64,000 nt of DNA. Origin: Poa pratensis. Its lineage: Eukaryota; Streptophyta; Magnoliopsida; Poales; Poaceae. Each line of letters starts with the position of its first letter. Within the stretch, counting starts at the first letter, position 1. This document shows positions 33,660-47,233 of the stretch, in pieces. The position numbers and the translations under genes are program-made. The notes below the pieces were generated by a model, which was not told the origin of the DNA, made no database searches, and saw nothing but the letters and a program-made list of their open reading frames with translations. Location: the NCBI GenBank assembly GCA_947311845.1, contig CAMZMU010000049.1, positions 6,347,597 to 6,411,596 of the forward strand. The letters run 5' to 3'.

Positions 33660-34924
33660 TCTCATGTTCTCCCTAGTTAACACAGCATTTTGCATCAATT
33701 GCAACTGATAATTCGGCCAAGAAATATCTTTCTCCAGAAAAGTATTTACATAGGTTTTGTGATGAACATTCCCTTAGGTGTTAGAAGATCCCATCAACAA
33801 CTTAGTATTCTTTATAACTAAAAATACAAGGAACCCAACAAATATCTTGTACAAGTTTCGAGTGAAAAAACGGAAGGTCTACTATAATTGAATAGAGAGT
33901 CATGAAAGATTTGAGTTTGAGTTAGTCGGAAAATGGTTTTTCCTCATATCTCTTCCAGCCATCCTCGCTCGTTTTGCAAAGCTCGACTCCACAAGACCGT
34001 TGTCTTGTTCTTCGAGGAGAAAAAAATATCCCATAATCTATCTCTGATATTTTTTATTAGATTGAATTGGATTGGTCGAGTGGCAATCACTGTCACTTTG
34101 ACAACATTGTTGCTTAAGTTTTTATCGATCTAAAGACTTGCACGGTTGGTGATTATTGTTACGTTGTTCCTTGAATGGATATTTCTGATTCTATGGATCC
34201 ACTAATCCCAGTATTTTTTAAAAATCACAAATCATATATAAAATTTGTTTTTAGAAAAACTTACATGTTGTCAATGATGTATCCCACAAACGTGCAAAAT
34301 CTCTATTTAAAATACTTTATATTTAGAGCTACAGAAAAATAAAAATTGTGTGGATCTAAGTACATACTCATTTTCAAATCTTCGAAATATATGAGATTTT
34401 GTTATTTTGCGTAACCCATAATTCAAATAATTTGGCATTGTGATTTTGCATGCTTGTATGATGCATCATTGACTACATCCAGAATATTGTTCGGATTCTT
34501 TTAGAAAAAATCAACATAATTTTTTAAAAATAAATAAATAAAGAGGTCACTAGATCTCAGGAGCAAAAGTGATTTTTTCGTACTCCTCTCCTAGACTTAG
34601 CTAGTTACTCACTATATTTCTAATTATCCCGCATTTTGAGTTTAGTCAAATTCAAGCTTTGTGAAGTTTACTTTACAAAAGGTTGACTTTCACTAAATTC
34701 AAAACAAATAGAATTGTGAACGGGGAGAGTATGTTGCTAGTTATGTTAAATATGTGAATATTGTGGGGCCTGCATATCGTATGGCTTTCCCTCAAAAAGT
34801 TAAGTTCATTAACAGAGGAAATTGTGCAGAAATTTGATAATGGGTTCACAAAGTAACAATCTGGCACCTGTCAGAAAAATGTAACCATCTGGCCCAATTT
34901 AGTTGTAGACCGGGCAAGAAAGTA
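33660..34924. other. No gene recognised
   Basis: AT-rich DNA with no supported gene. A possible degraded MITE end (AACGGGGAGAGTATG) lies near 34720. Confidence 0.4.
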
Positions 34925-34933
34925 GTACAAAAC

Positions 34934-35346
34934 CGAGGGTGGATTTTTGCAACCCGAGCTACATGGAGCTCTTTTTTTTTAAATTCGAAATCGACATTTT
35001 AAGTTTCCAAAACTCGTGAAAAATTCCCGGATGTAGATATTGTTGAGATTTACAATCGTGAAAATTTCAACTTTAAATTCGTTGTATTTTGAGCTGTACA
35101 AAATAGACAAATCGGGGGAGATTTCAAAATTTTGAAACTGTGTATTCCTCAACACTCAGATCCATCCGTTTGTCTCTTTTGTGCAACCCAAATACAACGT
35201 ATTTGTGGTTGAAAATTGGCACGATTGTAGATATCGACAGTATCTACACCCGGTAAGTTTTGCATGATTTTTAGAAACTTAAAAATATCGATTTCGAATT
35301 TCAAAAAAAGGGCTCTATGTAGCTCGGGCTCTAAAATAGGTTTTCG
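34934..35346. mobile_element. Mutator-type MITE with 9-bp target duplication
   Basis: 413 bp flanked by GTACAAAAC at 34925-34933 and 35347-35355. The ends are long imperfect inverted repeats of about 65 bp, including CCCGAGCTACAT(G/A)GAGC and AAATTCGAAATCGA. A 9-bp duplication with long TIRs is the Mutator signature. No coding sequence. Confidence 0.85.
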
Positions 35347-35468
35347 GTACAAAACCACCATATGTACAATGGGTTAAACAGAGTGAGCGATTGCTCACTC
35401 ACGAAGAAAAGCCAGCACTCGATCCATTGTGTATACTAGATTAGGGGTGCGTCTTGGCGCACGACCCC

Positions 35469-37075
35469 TGATGACATGGGACACACGTTCGTTGGGAGAG
35501 GAAGGTATGAAGCAGTGCAGCAGCAAGTTTCCCTCAGTAAGATACCAAGGTTATCAGATCCAGTAGGAGCAAGAAGCACTTCTGAAGGTTGTCAACGGTG
35601 ACAGAAAAGTACTTGTGTGTGGAAGGGAGTTCGGCTGTTGACGTGGAACTTGCACACAACACAATCAAACTACATTGCCCCAACGAAACAGGAAGGGTGT
35701 CAATCTTCCTGGCTTGCTGAAAACAAAGGATTAAACGTATGGTGTGGAAAATAGTGTTTAATTGCAGAGAATGAAAATTAACAATGATTACAGTTGGTTG
35801 TATTATCAGTGTAAAAGAATGGACCGGGATCCACAGTTCACTAGTGCTGTCTCTCCATAAAAGATAACTAACATGCTGGGTGAACAAATTACACCTGTGC
35901 AATTGACAAAATATTGAGCGCATGACAATGCATATATATGACATGATGATTACTATGATATTCATGTGGACATTACGACAAAATACATAGATCGTTATCC
36001 AACAGCGTCTATGACTAATAATCCACCTCCAGGTTGTCATACCGAGTTCCCCGTTGGTATTAAGTTGCAAGCAACAAATAATCGCATTATGTAATGTGCG
36101 TAATGTAAATAAATGCATTAGACCTAACGGCGCACCCTTAAGCTAAGCATCGGTTATTTTATCCCTAGTGGCAACAGCACATCCACAATCTTAGAAGTTG
36201 CCGTCACTCTCCCAGATTACCGGAGGCATGAACACACTATCTAGCATAAATACTAACTCTTGAAGTTACAAGCATCTACTTGGCCAAACCATCTACTAGT
36301 AACGGAAAGCATGCAAGATCATAAATAACATATAAGATAGATTGATAATCAACTTGACATAGTATTCAATATTCATCGGATCCCAGCAAACACAACATGT
36401 AGCATTACAATAAGATGATCTTGATCATGATAGGCAGCTCACAAGATCTAAACATGATAGCATAAAGTGGAGAAACAACCATCTAGCTACTGCTATGGAC
36501 CCGTAGTCCAAAGATGAACTACCCACGCATCACTCCGGAGGCAGGCATGGTGATGTAGAGCCCTCCGGTGATGATTCCCCTCTCCGGCAGGGTGCCGGGA
36601 AGAGCTTCAGAACCCTCCCGAATTAGGGTTGACGACGGCGGCGGCTACGGAACTTTTTGTGGATGGAGGCTCGGGTGTCTAGGGTTTTCCCGTGAAGATG
36701 AATAAATAGGCGAAAGGGCGGCGGCTGGAGCGACCCGGGGGCCCACACCCCACCACGGCGTGGTTGGAGGGGGGGCCGCGCCGCCCTAGGGTGTGGCGCC
36801 CTCCTCGGTCGCCTCCGTCTCTCCTTCGGACTTCGTGTACGTGTTGGAAAATAGGAGGTCCTGTCCAGGTTTCGTCCAATTCCGAGAATATTTCCAGAAC
36901 AACTTTTCTGGAATACAAAAACAGCAGAAAACAGGAACTAGCACTGTGGCATCTTGTTAATAGGTTAGTCCCAGAAAATGCATAAAAATGCTATGAAGTG
37001 TATATAAAACATGTAATAATTGGTATAATATCAACATGGAACATCAGAAATTATAGATACGTTTGCGACGTATCA
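35469..37075 (-). repeat. 3' LTR of the Athila-type element
   Basis: 1,607 bp. Compared with the other LTR (1,576 bp) it carries about 30 extra bases near 36170-36200 plus scattered differences. Confidence 0.93.
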
Positions 37076-38828
37076 AGCATCCCCAAGCTTAACTCGTCCT
37101 CGAGTAGGTAAAACGATAAAAAAATAAATTCCGAGGTGACATGCTACCATCATAATCTTGATCAAATAGTATTGTAAAGCACACGTTATGAATGAAGTGA
37201 TCCAGGTCAATGGTCTATAGTTTGCTAGCAAGTAGATAATGAGCAAACAACTGAATCATATAAGCAAAAACTTTTCATGAATAGTACTTTCGAGACAAGC
37301 ATCAAAGAGTTTTGCATAAGAGTTAACTCATAAAGCAATAGATTCTAAGTAAATGGTATTTAACCAACACAACGGAAGATTTAAGCTTCGGCAATTGCTT
37401 TCAACTTTCAACATATATATCTCATGGATATTTGTCAACACAAAGCAATATAATAAGTGCAGTATACAAGCATATAAAAATTGTTGCACCAAAGTTGACA
37501 CTAGTGTTTGCTTCTGAGATAGAAAGAAGTAGGAAAACTGACTCAACATAAAAGTAAAAGAAAGGCCCTTCGCAGAGGGAAGCAGGGATTAAATCATGTG
37601 CTAGAGCTTTTTAAGTTTTTGAAATCATAAAGAGAGTAAAAATAAGTTTTGGGAGGTGTTTGTTAATTGTCAACGAATCAGAAAATGGAAAGTACAATAT
37701 GACCCCTGCCAACCAGACTTTTAAGAGCGGCTCCCATGAAGGACGTTATTTCTACCAGCAAGGCAGATCATCCCTCTTCTCTTTTATTTACACATGCAGA
37801 TATTTCACTGTTTGTCATTGATTGACTGATAAATCAGGGCAAAAATGTGAAGAGAATTAAGCGGTTAAAGTTGTAATTAATTGGGACTGGACACCCCATT
37901 TGCCAGCTCTTTTTGCAAAATTAATGGATAAGCAGATGTATATGCCGCTAGTCCGGTGGTAAAGTCTGTTTGACAGTTGACATAAAGACATCCACCCCGT
38001 CCTCATGAGTTTGGTAAACATTGACACAAAAAGGAGTAATAGTTTTTAAATAGTTTAAAGGTAGCACATGCAAAATTTACTTGGAGTGGCAAGGAAATAC
38101 CACATATAGGTAGTTATGGTGGACACAAATGGCATGGATTTTGGCTCAAGGTTTTGGATGCACGAGAAGCATTCCCTCTCAGTATAGAGTTTAGGCTAGC
38201 AAGGTTATTTGAAGCAAACACAGGATATCAACCGACACAGCAAGACTTATATGAAAACATATTGCAAGCATTATAAGACACTGTCTTTCTTGTTAACCAA
38301 ACCCTTTTACTAGAAAATATCTAGACCTTAGAGATACCAATCATGCAAACCAAATTTCAACGAGCTTTACGGTAGTTCTTCATTAATAGGTTTTAACTAC
38401 ATGATACAAAAGCTTAAACATGAACTACTTGATAACTCAAAACAATTGACAAGTATCAAATTATCCAATAGAGTGATCTACAAGAATATGTAAGCTTTTT
38501 CCATTATACCATCTACCACATGCAGCATTTTCTTTTCCAACCAAACGCCAATCAACTTATTTCAACATAAACTCTCCAAACAATTATAAGTGAAGCAAGA
38601 GAGTACTTTCTTTAAAAGAACTAACAGCTCTGAATAAGAGATGCATGCAAAACAGGAGCTAAAAGCATAGCAATAGCTAGATAAGAATACTCAACAAGTA
38701 TAAGTGAAGAATATGAGTATTCATATGAAAAAGCGGAGTGTGTCTCTCTCCCAATCAAGAATGCTAGGATCCAATCAAGTTGACCATAAGAAAAATAAAA
38801 TACTGAAAATAAAAAGCACACAGACGCT
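37076..38828 (-). other. Non-coding 3' internal region of the Athila-type element
   Basis: From the 3' LTR to the solo-LTR insertion there is no open frame with polymerase homology. In complete relatives this zone follows pol, so the coding part has been lost or replaced. Confidence 0.6.
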
Positions 38829-40230
38829 TGATGTCTACGCACGCTTCTATTCTTGTAGACAGTGTTGGGCCTCCAAGTGCAGAGGTTTGTAGAACAGCAG
38901 CAAGTTTCCCTTAAGTGAATCACCCAAGGTTTATCGAACTCAGCGAGGTAGAGGTCAAATATATCCCTCTCAAGCAACCCTGCAATTAAGATACAAGAAG
39001 TCTCTTGTGTCCCCAACACACCCAATACACTTGTCAGTTGTATAGGTGCACTAGTTCGGCGAAGAGATATTCAAATACAAGTAATATGGATGATTATAAG
39101 TGGTAATTGTAATCTGAAATAAAAATGGCAGCAAGCAAACATGTACCAGAACTGGTTGTAAACGGTGTTTCAATGCTTGGAAACAAGGCCTATGGATCAT
39201 ACTTTCACTAGTGGACACTCTCAACAATAATAATATAATTGAATACATAGATATTTCCTCTTCACAATGCTACAACGAATTATTCTCTCATTGGATAACG
39301 AACACCAATCCACTGTGTAGGGCTGCAAGAGCACACCTCAAGGTTGTATTCCACATCTAGGGAACCCCAATGTCACTATGAGCGCCCCAAAATAGTACTA
39401 AACAAACACCACAATATCATAGAGACATCCAACACAAAGTATAACTCATGGTAAGTATTCCTGTAATCTTTAGCCTAAGAATCACACACGGTGCGCACAC
39501 TGTCAACTTCGCACCGTGGGACAAAGGTGATTCTGGAGTTTACATTAATAAGACCACTTTGAGTAGCATAATCATAAGATAATGAAGAGTAACATCTATG
39601 GATTCAACTAGATTACAAAGCTCATGATCACATAAAGATCACACCATGGGAGAGAGAGATAAACCACATAGCTACCGGCATGAGCCCTCAGCCCCGATGA
39701 AGAACTACTCCCTCCTCATCATGGGAGGCAGCAACGGCGATGAAGATGGCGGTGGCGTCGATGGAGATGGCTCCGGGGGCAATTCCCCGTCCCGGCAGGG
39801 TGCCGAAACAGAGACTTATGTCCCCTGAATTAGGGTTTTTGGTGGCGGCGGAGCTACGGAACTCTTTTGGAGAAATCGTCGATTCTTTTAGGGTTTGCAC
39901 CGCGGAGGCAATATATAGTCCAAAGGGCGGCGGCTTGAGACGCCCGTGGGGCCCACACCACCCCACGGCGCGATAGAGGGTGGGGCCGCGCCACCCCATG
40001 GTGTGGCTGGCTCGCGGCCCCCCTCCGTCTCTCCTTTGGACTCCGTGTACGTGTTGGAAAAATAGGAGGTCCTGTCCAAGTTTCGTCCAATTCCAAGAAT
40101 ATTTCCAGACTAGCTTTTCTGGAATACAAAAACAGCAGAAAACAGGAACTGGCACTGTGGCATCTTGTTAATAGGTTAGTCTCAGAAAATGCATAAAAAT
40201 GCTATGAAGTGTATATAAAATATGTAGCAA

Positions 40231-43200
40231 CATAGTCCGACTAGCCTCCAGAAGCTCCTGGCTAGCCTCCAGGACTCGGATGCACCTGCTCCTGGCATTT
40301 AGCTCCATTTCCATCCTTGTTCTGTAATGAATTATCTAAGAAAGTGGTTTGTGCTTTGCTGGAACATTAGAGGTCTTAATGCAAAACCTAAGCAACTTGC
40401 TTTATTGAATGCTATTAAGTTAAGTGGTTGCGCGGTGGTGTGCTTGCAAGAAACTAAAAAATCTCACTTCGATATGGCTTTTATTAAATCTTGCTGCCCC
40501 AGTTCTTTTGATGAATTTGTTTATGTGCCTTCGGATGGTGCTTCTGGTGGTCTTATTATCATTTGGCAAAGTTCTGTTTTCTCTGGAATGGTGATGCATT
40601 GTCAGCCTTTCGCTATGTCGGTTTATTTTACCTCAAAACATGATAATGTTTCTTGGACACTTGTGAACATTTATGGCCCATGTACTGGCGAGCTAAGAGA
40701 AGAATTCATTGATTGGCTGTACAATTTAAATATTCCTGATGAGGAGGACTGGCTGATTGTTGGCGATTTCAATTTTATTAGATCTCCCACAAACAGAAAT
40801 AAACCAGGCGGTAATGTAGATGATATGCTGGTTTTTAATGATATTATAAGATCTCGACATCTCACTGAAATTCCGATTAAGGGCAGGTCCTTTACTTGGA
40901 GTAATATGCAGGCTGATCCTCTTCTAGAACAACTTGACTGGTTTTTCACCTCCCTTCATTGGTCTTCTTCATATCCTAATACAGTTGTGAATCCTCAAGG
41001 AAAACCTACATCTGACCATACTCCATGTGTGGTAGCAATTCAAACCAGCATACCTGGCAGCAAGCTTTTTCGTTTTGAGAATTTCTGGATGGCACATTCA
41101 GGCTTTCTTGAAACAGTTCAGAACAGCTGGGCCAAGCCAACTCACAAAAACAACAGTGCAGCTAATTTGAATGCTAAATTGAAACGCCTCCGCTATGATT
41201 TGAAATTCTGGTGTAAGAATATCTCAAAGCTGAAAGTCTGTATTGAGAACTACAACAGAGCCTTGCTTGAGCTGGATAATATAGAGGACCGCAGAGGATT
41301 AACTGTTCCTGAAAAAAAATTCAGAAAGATCATCAAGGAGCAACTTCTAAAGCTTCTGGATTATCAGAGGCAATATTGGAAGAAAAGGTGCACAATCAGA
41401 TGGACTAAATTTGGGGACGAAAACACTAAGTTTTTTCACTCTATGGCCACTGATAGATATAGAAGAAACTCCATTTCTCAGCTTACAGCTCCAGATGGCA
41501 GTCAGGTTCACTCACATGCTGATAAAGAGAAAGTGATCTATGAATCCTTTAAAGAGAGGCTTGGAACCAATCATGCTCCAGTAATGGGTTTTGATTTAAC
41601 AGATTTGATCACCCGATGGAAGGCCTTGACTGCCTGACTGTGCCTTTTACTACAGAGGAGATCGATGCTGTGGTAAAGGAAATGCCGGGAGACAAAGCCC
41701 CTGGACCGGATGGATTCAATGGTCAGTTCTTCAAAACATGTTGGCACATCATCAAGGAGGATATTTATAAATTGTGTCATGATTTTCATGAAGGGAATTT
41801 AAATTTGGAGAGTATTAACATGGGTTACATCACTCTGATTCCCAAAGTGGGAGCTCCTGAAACTGTAAATGATTACAGGCCAATCACTTTGCTTAACTGC
41901 TGTCTCAAACTTATTACTAAAATATTGGCAAACAGGCTCCAGAAAATTATATTGAAGATTGTGCATAAAAATCAGTATGGCTTTCTTAAGGGCAGAACAA
42001 TTCAGGACTGTATCGCATGGGCCTTTGAATTTATACATCAATGTCAGGCCTCTAAAAATGAAATTATTCTGCTTAAACTAGACTTTGCGAAGGCCTTTGA
42101 TACAATTGACCATGGGGCCATGATTAACATCATGAGACAAATGAGATTCAATGACAAATGGCTCCAGTGGATCACCATGATTTTTGGAACAGGAATGTCC
42201 TCTGTCCTGCTAAATGGAGTTCCAGGTAGACAGTTTCATTGTAAACGAGGAGTAAGGCAGGGTGACCCTCTTTCGCCTCTTATCTTTGTTTTAGCAGCTG
42301 ACCTCCTACAATCTGCAATTAACAAAGCATTCCTCGACAATATATTAAAAGCACCTTTCTCTCCTGATTTTGGAATGGATTATCCAGTAGTTCAGTATGC
42401 TGACGACACCATCATCATCATGCCAGCGTGTTCAGTTCAAATGGGGATAATGAAGCAGATTCTTAATACTTATGCACAGTCTACTGGGTTACACATCAAC
42501 TACCACAAGTCAACATTGATCCCTCTCAATCTCTCAGCCCAAAGAGCAGGGGAGCTGGCAAATCTCTTTGGATGCACTATTGGAACCATGCCTTTCACCT
42601 ACCTTGGTCTGCCTTTGGGAACCACTAAACCAACTGTTCAGGACCTGATGCCTCTGGTTGACAGAATAGAGAGGAGCATGACAGCTAATTTCATGATGAT
42701 GTCCTATAGTGGAAGAGTTTCGGTGATTAATTCACTTCTCACTTCTATTGCTACATTTTCGATGTGTGCATTAAAACTTCACCCTAAAATCCTTGAGCAT
42801 ATTGACAAAATTAGGAGACACTGTCTTTGGAATAAAAAAGCAGAGGATGGAGATCACTGCAACCCATTGATTGCATGGGACAAGAGGTGCCGTCCGAAGA
42901 ATAAGGGTGGGATTGGAGTGTTGAATCTGAAAGTGCAGAATGAAGCCTTATTGCTCAAATACTTGGATAAATTTTATAATCATGCTGACACACCGTGGGT
43001 TGAACTTGTATGGAAATCGTATTACACAGATAAAGTCCCCCATGTTGTGGAGACCTGTGGCTCCTTTTGGTGGCGAGATGTTTGCAAATTATCTCCCATC
43101 TTTAGAGGGATTATAAAATGCTCAGTGATGTCAGGAGATTCTGTGCTATTCTGGAAAGACCCATGGGGGACAGTCCAGCCTCTGATTTATTTCCTAGAGC

Positions 43201-44061
43201 GTTCTCTTTTGCGATTGATGAGGATGCCTCTGCTCGACAATTTCTTTCAGCCAATAGTTTGGCAGCAAACTTTACTTTGCCATTGTCCCCACAAGCAATG
43301 CAAGAAGTCAGATTGCTGCAGGCTGCTTCCAGCCACATTATACTGGATGGGGATGTAAATGATCAATGGAGCTATGTTTGGGGTTCACCTAAATATGCTT
43401 CCAATCAATACTACAAGTTTTGCTTTCGAGAGATTACACCGCACATTGCATTCAAATGGCTGTGGAAGGCTAAGAGCACCCCCAGAATCAAATTCTTCTG
43501 CTGGTTGCTATTTTCAGACAGGCTGAACACTCGAAACATGCTGAGAAGGAGACACTTTAATGTTGGAAATACCTTTGACTGCACTATGTGCACTGCGCAG
43601 GTTGAAGAGACGGTTGAACACCTATTCTTTCATTGTGATTTCAGTAAAATGTGCTGGAGCAGTATTGGTTTCCCTGTGGCAAATAATCTGTTGGATGATC
43701 GGCTTCAATTAATAACTCATTCGAGGAATCACTGGACGAAAGCCATGTTTCTGGATGTCTTTGCGGTGGCGGCATGGAATATTTGGAAAGAAAGGAACAA
43801 CTTATACTTCAATGGAATAGCGCCTGATTTAGGTTCCTGGAAGGCCAGATTCAAAGAGGACTTTTCCCTGTTGGTTCATAGGACCAAAGAGGACAAGCAT
43901 ACTTTTATTAAAACCCTAGTTGATAGCATATAGACTGTTGCTCTTCTACTTTTGTTTTTACCTCCCTGTTATGTAAATATGTAACGCTGGCCATCCCCCT
44001 TTTCGCTGGGGTTTTTATATAGAGGCAGTAGGAGCCTTTCCTACTGTCATAAAGTTCTAAA
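40231..44061 (+). mobile_element. L1-type LINE
   Basis: A 3,831-bp insertion flanked by the 14-bp duplication AAAATATGTAGCAA (40217-40230 and 44062-44075), ending in oligo-A. It contains a short 5' leader of about 96 bp, a single ORF2-like region and a short 3' UTR. ORF1 is absent, so the copy is either 5'-truncated or from an ORF1-less lineage. Confidence 0.92.
40327..43933 (+). pseudogene. LINE ORF2 (endonuclease, reverse transcriptase, zf-RVT), two frameshifts
   Basis: The frame from ATG 40327 to about 41637 encodes an AP-like endonuclease (CWNIRGLN, CLQETK, IVGDFNF, SDHTP). A frame change near 41.62 kb leads to the reverse transcriptase (41616-43358) with [33 protein letters not shown] and the catalytic QYADDTII. 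A second change near 43.17 kb leads to the C-terminal zf-RVT region (WKAKSTPRIKFFCWLL; DCTMC...VEHLFFHC) and stop at 43933. Catalytic motifs are all recognisable; two indels make it non-functional. Confidence 0.9.
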
Positions 44062-44949
44062 AAAATATGTAGCAATTCGCATAATATAAGCATGAAACAT
44101 CAGAAATTATAGATACGTTTGAGACGTATCAACGCTCCAAGTAAAGCACATATGATGTGAAAGAATTAAAATATAGTTTCACTAGAGATGACCTGATAAG
44201 TTGCTGATGAAGAAGGGGATGCCTTGGGCATCCCCAAGCTTAGACGCTTGAGTCTTCTTGAAATATGCTGGGGTGATCCATGGGAGCATCCCCAAGCTTA
44301 AGCTCTTCACTCTTCTTGATCACATTATATCATCCTTCTCTCTTGACCCTTGAAAACTTCCGCCACACCAAACTCAGAGTAATTCTCATTAGAGGGTTAG
44401 TGCACAATCAAAAACTCACATGTTCTATAAGGACACAAACATGACCGTTACTTTTAACATTAACTACTGCCACTGATGTTATGTGAAGCTCTTCACCCTA
44501 AAAAAGAATTCCACTCAACACTAGTAAAAGAGAGAATGCGAAAAATAAAAGACAGAATCTGTCTAAACAGAACAGTCTGTAAAGACGAATTTTTTCGAGG
44601 CACTTACGTTGCTCAGATCGAAAAACTCAACTAACGAAAGATGCGTACATATCTGAGGATCACGCACAAAAATTTGCAGATTTAAATAATTTTTCTGTGA
44701 TTTTACAGAAGTAAAACGGTGAACAGCAGAAATCTGTTCCTGCGCAGAAATCCAAATCTAGCATCATCTTCCTATTAGAGGCTCCACTTGGCACAACAAT
44801 GCGATAAAATAAAGATACAAAGGAATTGTTACAGAAGTAAACAACTCCTTGACTCAAAAAGAAAAGAAAAATTGCAGAAATAAAATAATGGGTTGTCTCC
44901 CATAAGCGCTTTTCTTTAACGCCTTTCAGCTAGGCGCAGAAAGTAAAAA

Positions 44950-45624
44950 TCAAGTGTTTCCAAGTGAAGAAGCATCAACAGAATAATTTGCTCTAACAAT
45001 AGAATCAAAAGGTAACTTCATCTTCTTTCTAGGGAAGTGTTCCATACCTTTCTTGAGTGGGAATTGATATTTAATATTCCCCTCTCTCATATCAATAATA
45101 GCACCAACAGTTCTAAGAAAAGGTCTTCCCAAAACAATAGGACAAGAAGCATTGCATTCAATATCCAAAACAACAAAATCAACGGGGACAAGGTTGTTGT
45201 TAACCATTATAAAAACATCATCAACTCTCCCCAAAGGTTTCTTTATAGTATTATCAGCAAGGTGAACATCCAAATAACAGTGTTCCAAAGGTGCTAAATC
45301 AAGCATATCATAAAGTTTCTTAGGCATAACAGAAATACTAGCACCAAGATCACATAAAGCATTGCAATCAAAATCATTCACCTTCATTTTAATGATGGGC
45401 TCCCAACCATCTTCTAACTTCCTAGGGATAGAAGCTTCATGTTTTAATTTCTCTTCCCTAACTTGCATGAGAGCATTAGTAATGTGTTTAGTAAAAGCCA
45501 TGTTTATAGCACTAGCATTAGGACTTCTAGCTAGCTTTTGCAAGAACTTAATTACTTCAGAAATATTGCAACCATCAAAATCAAAATCATTATTATCAAA
45601 GGTAATGGGACCATTGTCTCCCAT
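44950..45624 (-). pseudogene. Protease region of the Athila-type element
   Basis: A minus-strand 224-codon frame contains the retropepsin-like active-site variant LCDLGASISVMPKKLYDML and the flap/second-strand phrase CPIVLGRPFLRT. The DLG in place of D(S/T)G is usual in this retrotransposon group. After the protease the reading ends, and nothing resembling reverse transcriptase follows towards the 3' LTR. Confidence 0.85.
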
Positions 45625-47035
45625 GTTTGAAAAATTTCAGTACTTTTATCAAGAACAGTTTCAGTGTTTCAGGCAATTTTAAACGTTTTGCAATAGAAGT
45701 AGAGACATTGCCAACACCAATTACTTTACCATTAAGTAGGAGGTTTGTTAACATTTGAAACTTCAGCATTGCTAGTGTGGTAATAGTGTAAACTCTAGCA
45801 ATATTATTCTTTTTAGCAATTTCATCCTCTCTTTCCCACCTAGCATGCAACTCAGCTAGCATCCTAACATTGTTGTCAATTTTAACTTGAATGGCATTGA
45901 GAGTTTTGCTCTCTTTAACATCATGAGGCATATTTTAATTTTTATCAAATCAACATCAAGAGCAAGACTATCAACTTTAGAGGCAAGAACATCAATTTTC
46001 CCAAATTTTCCTCAACAGTTTTATTAAAAGCAGTTTGTGTACTAATAAAATCCTTAAGCATGACTTCAAGATCAGAGGGTACACTCTTATTGTTGTTGTA
46101 GGAATTACCATAAGAATTAACATAACCATTGCCACTATTAGAAGGATAGGGCTTATAATTGTTATTACCAAAATTATTCCTATAAGCATTGTTGTTGAAG
46201 TTATTTTTTTAATGAAGTTCACATCAACATGCTCTTCTTGAGCAACCAAAGAAGCTAAAGGAACATTATTTGGATCAACATGCATTTTTCCATTTGTAAG
46301 CATAGACATAATAGTATCAATCTTATCACTCAAGGAAGAGGTTTCTTCAACAGAATTTACCTTCTTACCTTGTGGAGCTCTTTCGGTGTGCCATTCAGAA
46401 TAATTTATCATCATATCATCAAGAAGCTTTGTTGCAGCACCCAAAGTGATGGACATAAAGGTACCTCCAGAGGCCGAATCCAATAGGTTTCTTGAAGAAA
46501 AATTTAATCCTGCATAAAAGGTTTGGATGATCATCCAAGCAGTCAGTCCATGGGTGGGACAATTCTTTACCAATGATTTCATTCTCTCCCAAGCTTGAGC
46601 AACATGCTCATTATCAAATTGTTTGAAATTCATAATGCTACTTCTCAAAGATATGATCTTAGCAGGAGGATAATATTTTCCTATGAAAGCATCTTTGCAT
46701 TTAGTCCATGAATCAATACTATTTCTAGGCAAAGATAGCAACCATTCTTTAGCACGTCCTCTCAAAGAGAAAGGAAAAAGTTTCAGTTTAATAATATCAC
46801 CATCTACTTCCTTATACTTTTGCATCTCACAAAGTTCAACAAAATTATTAAGGTGAGCAGCAGCATCATCAGTACTAACACCAGAGAATTGCTCTTTCAT
46901 AACAAGATTTAAAAGTGCAGGTTTAATTTCATAGAATTCTGCTTTAGAAGCAGGTGGAGCAATAGGTGTACTAATGAAATCATTGTTGTTTGTGCTAGTG
47001 AAATCACACAACTTAGTGTTCTCAGGGGTACTCAT
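45596..47035 (-). pseudogene. gag region of the Athila-type element
   Basis: From ATG 47035 (MSTPENTKLCDF) the minus-strand frame contains the retrotransposon gag core (FSLRGRAKEWLLSLP, WTKCKDAFIGKYYP, EHVAQAWERMKSLVKNCP). The frame is lost near 46.2 kb where an Asn-rich stretch begins. A later fragment (near 45.93-45.75 kb, with LAELHARWERED) belongs to the same polyprotein in other frames. Several indels are present. Confidence 0.85.
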
Positions 47036-47233
47036 TTTAGCAAAATTAAAACAAAACAGAAAAATAACAATTCGAATTAAGCAACTAATTTTTTTGTGTT
47101 TTTGATAAATAAAGCAAACAAGACAAGATAAAAATAAACTAAGCAAGACAATAACAAAGTAAAGAGATTGGAAGCGTGAAACTCCCCTTGCAGAAATCCT
47201 CTTGCTCCCCGGCAACGGCGCCAGAAAAATGCT

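Larger units (their letters stand above)
38829..44131 (-). mobile_element. Solo LTR of a related element, split by a LINE
   Basis: The sequence from TGATGTCTACGCACG (38829) to GAGACGTATCA (44131) is flanked by ACGCT at 38824-38828 and 44132-44136. Without the LINE and its duplicated target it is about 1.46 kb, a normal LTR length, with the same TGATACGTCTC start on the minus strand as the host element but a different 3' part. No internal domain is attached. It therefore arose by LTR-LTR recombination after insertion. Confidence 0.88.

Noticed and set aside
38873..44131. Solo LTR starting at TGTTGGGCCTCC (38873)
   Set aside because: Flanks of that start do not match the right flank; starting at 38829 gives the matching ACGCT duplication.
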